Below, one piece after another: positions 50,155 to 54,434 of a stretch of DNA of 54,434 nt (position 1 is its first letter; each line of letters starts with the position of its first letter). The position numbers and the translations under genes are program-made. The stretch is from Clostridiales bacterium (GTDB taxonomy: Bacteria > Bacillota > Clostridia > Christensenellales > Aristaeellaceae): contig SVGQ01000005.1 in the NCBI GenBank assembly GCA_015056245.1, positions 1 to 54,434 on the forward strand. The letters are read 5' to 3'. The notes below the pieces were generated by a model. It was not told the DNA's origin, made no database searches, and saw only the letters and a program-made list of their open reading frames with translations.

Positions 50155-50596
50155 CGTAATATCAAAAACCATCGATATTTCCCTCCTAACGTCGAATTCC
50201 ACACATTTGCCCCCGTTATAGACACATTTGACTTTTTGCTGAAAAATGCATGAATAAATTAATAGATAAGGATGAATCCTGACACGCTTAACCGCATTTT
50301 AGCAGATGGAAAGATGGTGAATACAATTCCGAAACATAAAAACGAGCAATATAAGCGTCATGAAATCTATGTTAAGCTAGATACGCTGCACATAGCAAAA
50401 GAACACACTACAGATAAAAAACACCAACGATATTAACGAATAAATAATTTGTGGAATAAGCTAAAGAATTCCCAAGTTCAAATATCAGCTACTACAAGAA
50501 AGAGCCTTCAAGAATTGAAAGGCTCTTTTATCATGCTCTAAAGAAAGGGGGACAATCTAATAAGAATTGTCCCCCGATTTAAAACATATATTCAGT
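50155..50596. other. AT-rich gap with a possible gene remnant and two terminators
   Basis: This stretch has no solid gene. A 54-codon frame at 50272-50436 (starts MNPDTLNRILADGK) has a plausible protein-like composition but a weak ribosome site; it may be the stub of a lost gene, and I do not assign it. A hairpin AAGAGCCTTC/GAAAGGCTCTT with T run (50499-50529) could end plus-strand transcripts. A second, GGGGGACAAT/ATTGTCCCCC (50547-50575), with TTTCTTT on the minus strand, ends the transporter gene. Confidence 0.55.
50541..50575 (-). terminator. Terminator of the NSS transporter gene
   Basis: A perfect 10-bp stem of GGGGGACAAT and ATTGTCCCCC is followed on the minus strand by CTTTCTTT, 22 bp after the stop codon. 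Confidence 0.82.
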
Positions 50597-51946
50597 TTAC
50601 GCCCACGGGAAGGTAACCAGACCAACAATGTAGATGACGATGATCGCCACGGGCACCACGTAGCAGAAGATGGGCTTCATCCAGTTCTTGACCTTCAGGC
50701 CCTTGCCGCTGTTGGCTTCGGCAATGAAGTTGTCCCAACCCCAGCCATAGCGCTTGCTGCAGCAGAAGATAACGAAGATCAGAGAGCCGATGGGCAGCAG
50801 GTTGTAGGACACGATGAAGTCCCACAAATCCAGCCAGGCAGTACCGGCCGCGAAGGGCACGAAACCGCTGAACACACTGTAGCCCAGAGCGGTGGTGGTG
50901 GAGGTGATGAACAGACCGATACCGCAGATGATGCAGCCCTTGGGACGGCTCCAACCAGTCAGTTCGCGCACGCAGGCCAGAATGTTCTCAAACACAGCCA
51001 GCACGGTGGACATAGCAGCAAACACCATGAACAGGAAGAAGATGGTGCCCCAGATGCGGCCGCCATTCATGTTGCGGAACACGGTGGCCATGGTGTTGAA
51101 CAGGAGACCAGGACCAGCGCCCACTTCCAGATCATAGGTGAAGCAAGCAGGGAAGATGATCAGGCCAGCGGTGATGGCAACCAGAGAGTCCAGCAGGATG
51201 ATGTTGATGGACTCGCTCATCAGAGAGCGCTCCTTGTCAATGTAGCTGCCAAAAATAGCCATGGAGCCGATACCAAGACTCAGGGTGAAGAATGCCTGAT
51301 TCATTGCATTCACAATTACATTGGGGGTGATCTTCTTGAAGTCAGGCACCAGATAGAAGGCCAGACCTTCCTTAGCGCCATCCATGGTGACGCTGTTCAC
51401 AGCCAGCACGATCATCAGGAAGAGAAGAGCAACCATCATGTACTTGGTAACGCGTTCAAGGCCGCCCTGCAATTTGAAGCTCAGCACCAGGAAACCCAGA
51501 ACGATAACGATGCCCATAAAGAGCATGTTGATGCCGGGGTTGCTGATCATAGTGCCAAAGTTCAATTCAGCTTCTTCGATCCGTCCCGTCAGGAAACGAT
51601 AGAAGTAGTAGACCATCCAGCCAGAAACCACGGTGTAGAAGGACATGAGGCAGATGTTGCCGAAGAGTGCGAAGTAACCATGAATATGCCACTTCTGACC
51701 GGGCTTTTCAAGCTTCTGATACATTTTCACGGGGCTGGCCTGAGAAGCACGTCCCAGTGAAAATTCCATGATCATAACCGGCAGACCCAGCAGCAGGAGG
51801 CACAGTGCGTAGATCAGCACGAAGCCGCCACCGCCACCTTGGCCAGCCATCCAAGGGAATTTCCATACATTACCGCAGCCAATGGCGCAGCCAGCACTCA
51901 GCAGAATGAAGCCGAGGCGCGAGGATAAACGTTCACGATTTTCCAT
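50597..51946 (-). CDS. Sodium-dependent neurotransmitter symporter (NSS) family transporter
   Basis: Membrane protein of 449 residues with about 11-12 TM helices. The first helix has RLGFILLSAGCAIGCGNVWKFPW, the NSS signature of sodium- and substrate-binding residues, and FSLGRASQASP and GSYIDKERSLMSES are also typical. Bacterial members (LeuT-like, MhsT-like) import amino acids with sodium; this one probably takes up a hydrophobic or aromatic amino acid. It is GC-normal and transcribed opposite to the tRNA genes and the nitroreductase-like gene. GATCACATCAAATG precedes the start, with no strong ribosome site. Confidence 0.93.
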   Translation of the reverse strand: MENRERLSSRLGFILLSAGCAIGCGNVWKFPWMAGQGGGGGFVLIYALCLLLLGLPVMIMEFSLGRASQASPVKMYQKLEKPGQKWHIHGYFALFGNICLMSFYTVVSGWMVYYFYRFLTGRIEEAELNFGTMISNPGINMLFMGIVIVLGFLVLSFKLQGGLERVTKYMMVALLFLMIVLAVNSVTMDGAKEGLAFYLVPDFKKITPNVIVNAMNQAFFTLSLGIGSMAIFGSYIDKERSLMSESINIILLDSLVAITAGLIIFPACFTYDLEVGAGPGLLFNTMATVFRNMNGGRIWGTIFFLFMVFAAMSTVLAVFENILACVRELTGWSRPKGCIICGIGLFITSTTTALGYSVFSGFVPFAAGTAWLDLWDFIVSYNLLPIGSLIFVIFCCSKRYGWGWDNFIAEANSGKGLKVKNWMKPIFCYVVPVAIIVIYIVGLVTFPWA

Positions 51947-52063
51947 TTGATGTGATCCCTCATTTCTGAATGTTTTAGGGTTTCTACATTTTATCAGAAG
52001 ATTGCTTTATTGTCAAAAAAAACACCAGAATACATATTATTTATCGAAATGTGTGATTTGTGA

Positions 52064-52092
52064 TTGACAAAAGACGACTATGCATGTATAAT
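52064..52092 (+). promoter_or_regulatory. Consensus promoter of the second tRNA-Trp
   Basis: TTGACA at 52064-52069 and TATAAT at 52087-52092 with 17 bp between. The spacer differs from that of copy 1. Confidence 0.85.
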
Positions 52093-52105
52093 CATTTTTG
52101 CGCTT

Positions 52106-52179
52106 AGGGGCATGGTGTAATGGTAACACGTGGGTCTCCAAAACCTTTGTTGAGGGTTCGAGTCCTTCTGCCCCTGCCA
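52106..52179 (+). tRNA. trpT: tRNA-Trp (CCA anticodon), copy 2
   Basis: Identical over all 74 bases to the copy at 49121-49194, with encoded CCA. The integrase gene begins 42 bp past its 3' end, transcribed towards it, so the tRNA 3' half is the likely attachment site of the integrated element. Confidence 0.95.
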
Positions 52180-52180
52180 A

Positions 52181-52214
52181 AGAACCAGTTTCGTGAGAGA
52201 CTGGTTCTTTTTTT
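52181..52214 (+). terminator. Terminator of the second tRNA-Trp
   Basis: AGAACCAGT (52181-52189) pairs with ACTGGTTCT (52200-52208), followed by a T run. It is a diverged relative of the hairpin after copy 1. Confidence 0.85.
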
Positions 52215-52220
52215 ATACCA

Positions 52221-53153
52221 TCACACATTCCTTACCAATGCTTCATACATTTCATCAAACCCATCACCATACAGGTGAATGTAAAGGTTATAAGTGATAT
52301 TCACATCAGCGTGACCCAAGAGGCGCGAAAGTATCTTTACGTCAATACCTTTATGATAGCAATTCGTTGCGAACGTGTGCCGAAAGACGTGTTCCCCACG
52401 ATACTCAACCCCTGCTTCTTCACAGGCTTTGCGGGTTTGGTATCTCAATGCTTCGTATGAGAGCCGTTCGCCATCGTCATTGGTGAAAACCCATTCGTTT
52501 GTCCTGCGTGAATACTGATATTCCAGCACCTTCAACGCCTCGGGCGTGAGGGGGATGGTTCTCCTGCTGGATTCACTCTTTACGCTGTCCTGAACGAATG
52601 ATTGCTTCTTGTTCGCCAGCCTGACAACTGTATTCCTAACATTGATTCGCTTTCGTGTCAGTTGAACGTCCTGCCACCTCAAAGCAAGCACTTCCCCTAC
52701 TCGTAAGCCTGTCTCAATCATCAACGCAATCGCTGAATAGCCTGTCCTCCGCCCGCTGGATAACACATTCAGCAGGGCAGTTTGTTCTTTATCGGTGTAT
52801 GCTTCAATCAGGCGTTCAGGCTTTGAAACATTGTAGCGTGAGGGCAAACGAATCCCAATGCCAGGGTCAGCGGGGATAATGTGTAGGGCGGATGCTTGTT
52901 TCAGCGGAGCGGTGACTATTCGCATCTGTTTCTTGATGGTTGATAGCCCGTAGCCCCGTTTTGTGAGGTCATTTACATACCGCTGAATGTCGATACAGGT
53001 TATCTCTCCAATAGGCATAGAGGCGATTGTATAGCCCTCCAACGCCTTTACAGAGGTCAGTAAGCGGTCATAGGTGGATTGCTTCACCGTCGTTTCCTTG
53101 AATGTGGCAAGCCATTCTGCGATAAAGGAGGTCAAAGAAATTGAGGCGTTCAT
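52221..53153 (-). CDS. int: Tyrosine-type site-specific integrase
   Basis: Recombinase of 310 residues that integrates and excises an element. An N-terminal SAM-like DNA-binding domain (residues 1-90) precedes the catalytic domain. Catalytic residues are Arg151 in ETGLRVGEVLAL, His255 and Arg258 in HVFRHTF, His281 in LLGHADV and Tyr291 in TYNLYIH. All are intact, so the enzyme is probably active. No excisionase is recognised, although the small HTH protein at 54016 could serve. Its end lies 42 bp from tRNA-Trp. Confidence 0.95.
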   Translation of the reverse strand: MNASISLTSFIAEWLATFKETTVKQSTYDRLLTSVKALEGYTIASMPIGEITCIDIQRYVNDLTKRGYGLSTIKKQMRIVTAPLKQASALHIIPADPGIGIRLPSRYNVSKPERLIEAYTDKEQTALLNVLSSGRRTGYSAIALMIETGLRVGEVLALRWQDVQLTRKRINVRNTVVRLANKKQSFVQDSVKSESSRRTIPLTPEALKVLEYQYSRRTNEWVFTNDDGERLSYEALRYQTRKACEEAGVEYRGEHVFRHTFATNCYHKGIDVKILSRLLGHADVNITYNLYIHLYGDGFDEMYEALVRNV

Positions 53154-53343
53154 TGTGCGTCCTTTCTATGACCCATCTATTGATGTTATACGGTTTTCAA
53201 GGTGCGTTTGTCCCTCCACCTCGTTGAAAGCCTCCAGCAACGCCAATTTTGTTGATATTTCTAATTGATACAGACAAATTTGGCGGTGGAGGGTCAAATA
53301 ATCCCCGCCTCCCGACGAGGGAAAGCGGGGAAAGGTTCATAAA

Positions 53344-53964
53344 TTACAAACCATGATTTGCAGGAAGAGGCGTGATGTCAGCCTCATCGGGAAGCATGGT
53401 GTAAGTTATAACCGCTTCTTTGATTTTTCCATTCTGATTTGTCAGAAGCGAAAAATCAACAAGAACAATTCCTTCTGCTCCTAAACCATATTCATCCGTG
53501 TGATAATACAACCACTGATGGTATTTTTCGCATTTCAGCGTATCATCATCGGCTACGCGAGCAGTTCCGGAAGTATAGGCTCCATAACATTCAGCAGGAA
53601 ACTCATACACAGTACCCGTTGCCTCAGAGTATTCCTGCGTGGGATATTTTTCAAGCATCAGTTGCAAAACGCTATCATATTCCTCTTGCGAAATAGCCCC
53701 TAAATTGTATATGCACTGCTTAACCATTCCGTTTTCATCGCCGTTGACAATCATTTTCGCATGGTCTATACCAGCGATAGTCATATCATCCATATTTGAA
53801 AAGTGATCTGCAAACAATCCAAACGTAAAAGTAAATTCAAACATAAATGATGTTGTAGGTATATCCTGAACAGACTCTATTATTGTACCTTCTGTTGTTT
53901 CCTCTGCGAACGCCACACAAGCCATCATCATCACAGCCAGCAAAAGAGCCAATACCTTTTTCAT
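53344..53964 (-). CDS. Secreted protein of unknown function
   Basis: Protein of 206 residues with a signal peptide (KKVLALLLAVMMMACVAFAEE, cleavage at about residue 20). The mature part has no recognised motif, contains a few Cys (VKQCIYN, ECYG, LKCEK) and ends ITPLPANHGL. It shows the AT-leaning codon use of the element. The start at 53964 follows AAGGGG by 8 bp; a GTG three codons upstream is weaker. The hairpin CCCCGC/GCGGGG at 53303-53330 may end its transcript. Confidence 0.7.
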   Translation of the reverse strand: MKKVLALLLAVMMMACVAFAEETTEGTIIESVQDIPTTSFMFEFTFTFGLFADHFSNMDDMTIAGIDHAKMIVNGDENGMVKQCIYNLGAISQEEYDSVLQLMLEKYPTQEYSEATGTVYEFPAECYGAYTSGTARVADDDTLKCEKYHQWLYYHTDEYGLGAEGIVLVDFSLLTNQNGKIKEAVITYTMLPDEADITPLPANHGL

Positions 53965-54015
53965 TCTCAACACCCCTTATCACTTACTAATTGTCTGTTC
54001 CACCGCGTGTCTGTG

Positions 54016-54201
54016 CTATATTTCCCGCACAACTTCTTTGAAAGTATGCACTACAATCTTCGGTGTTCCCTTCATCTTGATGTATTTAGCAACTGTCGAA
54101 CCGCTTCTTCCCATTCGTCTGCCAACCTCGGCGTAGTTTCCGTATTCATTGTAAAGGCGGTTCATCTCCACAATTTCAGCGGGCGTTACTCGCTTCGCCA
54201 T
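54016..54201 (-). CDS. Small helix-turn-helix protein
   Basis: Protein of 61 residues, with KRVTPAEIVEMNRLYNEYGNYAEVGRRMGRSGSTVAKYIKMKG, the pattern of a resolvase/invertase-type or transposase HTH (YAEVGRRMGRSGSTVAKYI is helix-turn-helix). It probably binds DNA and may act as a repressor or excisionase of the element. The ATG at 54201 is preferred; a GTG nine bases upstream is possible. Confidence 0.7.
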   Translation of the reverse strand: MAKRVTPAEIVEMNRLYNEYGNYAEVGRRMGRSGSTVAKYIKMKGTPKIVVHTFKEVVREI

Positions 54202-54219
54202 CGGTATCACCGCCTATTA

Positions 54220-54434
54220 TCATTCACCCTTGACAGGCTTTGCGGGCTTCTTGCCGGTGACAACGCATCTGTCGCTGTCCTTCATACACTCCTGCCAAAT
54301 CTCGTCAATGTAGCCTTTGAAGGTCTTCTTCTTACTTTCGTCTGCGGTGATTTCCATAATCATCGCGTTCATGGCGTTCAGTTTGTCCTGATAGTTCCAC
54401 GGAACGGTGATGGTCTTCTTGTCGGTATCGAGAA
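54220..54434 (-). CDS. Unknown element protein, partial (5' end beyond window)
   Basis: The frame is open from the window end to a TGA at 54220, about 70 codons. The translated part reads DTDKKTITVPWNYQDKLNAM, then MEITADESKKKTFKGYIDEIW, with a Lys-rich end (TGKKPAKPVKGE). It is hydrophilic and helical. It lies 18 bp before the HTH gene and probably belongs to the same operon. I do not recognise the family. Confidence 0.6.
   Translation of the reverse strand, partial: LDTDKKTITVPWNYQDKLNAMNAMIMEITADESKKKTFKGYIDEIWQECMKDSDRCVVTGKKPAKPVKGE

Larger units (their letters stand above)
52180..54434. mobile_element. Edge of an integrated element at tRNA-Trp (runs off the window)
   Basis: A tyrosine integrase sits next to the 3' end of a tRNA-Trp gene. 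It is followed by genes unlike the host core: a secreted unknown protein, a small HTH protein and a partial unknown gene, all on the minus strand. The far boundary is not visible. The tRNA, with a second identical copy 3 kb away, is the probable att site. Genomic island, ICE or prophage cannot be told apart. Confidence 0.7.

Noticed and set aside
50272..50436. 54-codon frame with a protein-like translation
   Set aside because: Weak ribosome site and isolated position; kept only as a possible remnant within the gap entry.
1..54434. Search for CRISPR arrays and classical defence cassettes
   Set aside because: No regularly spaced repeats and no Cas, restriction-modification or toxin-antitoxin pairs recognised by reading; short or divergent systems could be missed.

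Overview
The window reads as a chromosomal segment of a spore-forming Gram-positive Clostridia-type bacterium. The evidence is moderate GC (around 50 percent by eye), strong AGGAGG-type ribosome sites, TTGACA-17-TATAAT promoters, TTG and GTG starts, a T-box leader, a YunB-like sporulation gene, MutS2, a two-domain U32 peptidase, a pyruvate kinase with the extra C-terminal swivel domain, and many lipobox or Ala-x-Ala signal peptides. I lean to a gut Christensenellales or Oscillospirales relative, but nothing here fixes the genus.

Layout. 1-3.9 kb: hexuronate catabolism operon (altronate dehydratase end, KDPG aldolase with a VOC-like tail, KDG kinase, an SDR oxidoreductase). 4-4.7 kb: HD-domain protein. 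4.7-9.2 kb, minus strand: ApbE lipoprotein and an unusual three-gene set (membrane-anchored Hsp70-like ATPase, two-helix membrane protein, Ser/Lys-rich repeat protein). 9.2-10.9 kb: pseudouridine synthase and polysaccharide deacetylase. 11-15.4 kb, plus strand: phosphodiester-glycosidase-like protein, Lgt-like membrane protein, O6-alkylguanine methyltransferase, pyruvate kinase. 16.2-20.6 kb, minus strand: one T-box-controlled operon (aminotransferase, tyrS, yigZ, double GNAT) with a probable Tyr specifier. 20.6-28.3 kb: wall-associated SH3/PG-binding protein, a large unrecognised coiled-coil protein, a class A PBP and YunB. 28.4-33.2 kb: surface protein with a Tyr-rich cytoplasmic tail, a frameshifted DUF2461 gene, a phosphohexomutase. 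33.2-36.6 kb: a hairpin-rich small repeat, then glyA, yraN and a NUDIX-GH18 fusion gene, and the SRP RNA. 36.7-46.4 kb: TrmO/TsaA, a tandem cyclophilin pair with one degenerate copy, U32 peptidase, mutS2, a two-component system, shikimate kinase. 46.4-49 kb: metallo-hydrolase, unknown gene, DUF1934, ispE. 49-52.2 kb: two identical tRNA-Trp genes bracketing an AT-rich secreted nitroreductase-like gene and an NSS transporter. From 52.2 kb to the end: a tyrosine integrase next to the 3' end of the second tRNA-Trp, and accessory genes, taken to be the edge of an integrated element that runs off the window.

How the genes work together. UxaA makes 2-keto-3-deoxygluconate, KdgK phosphorylates it and Eda splits it to pyruvate and glyceraldehyde-3-phosphate, whose lower-glycolytic route ends at the pyruvate kinase also present here. 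The T-box couples an aminotransferase to tyrosyl-tRNA charging, pointing to a role in tyrosine supply. Several genes concern the envelope (PBP, SH3/PGB protein, deacetylase, NAGPA-like protein, surface protein). The best candidates for something undescribed are the Hsp70-like three-gene locus (5837-9149), the 822-residue coiled-coil protein (22241-24709), the surface protein with a prion-like tail (28537-30924) and the NUDIX-GH18 fusion (33412-34836). No CRISPR array or recognised phage-defence cassette was seen.
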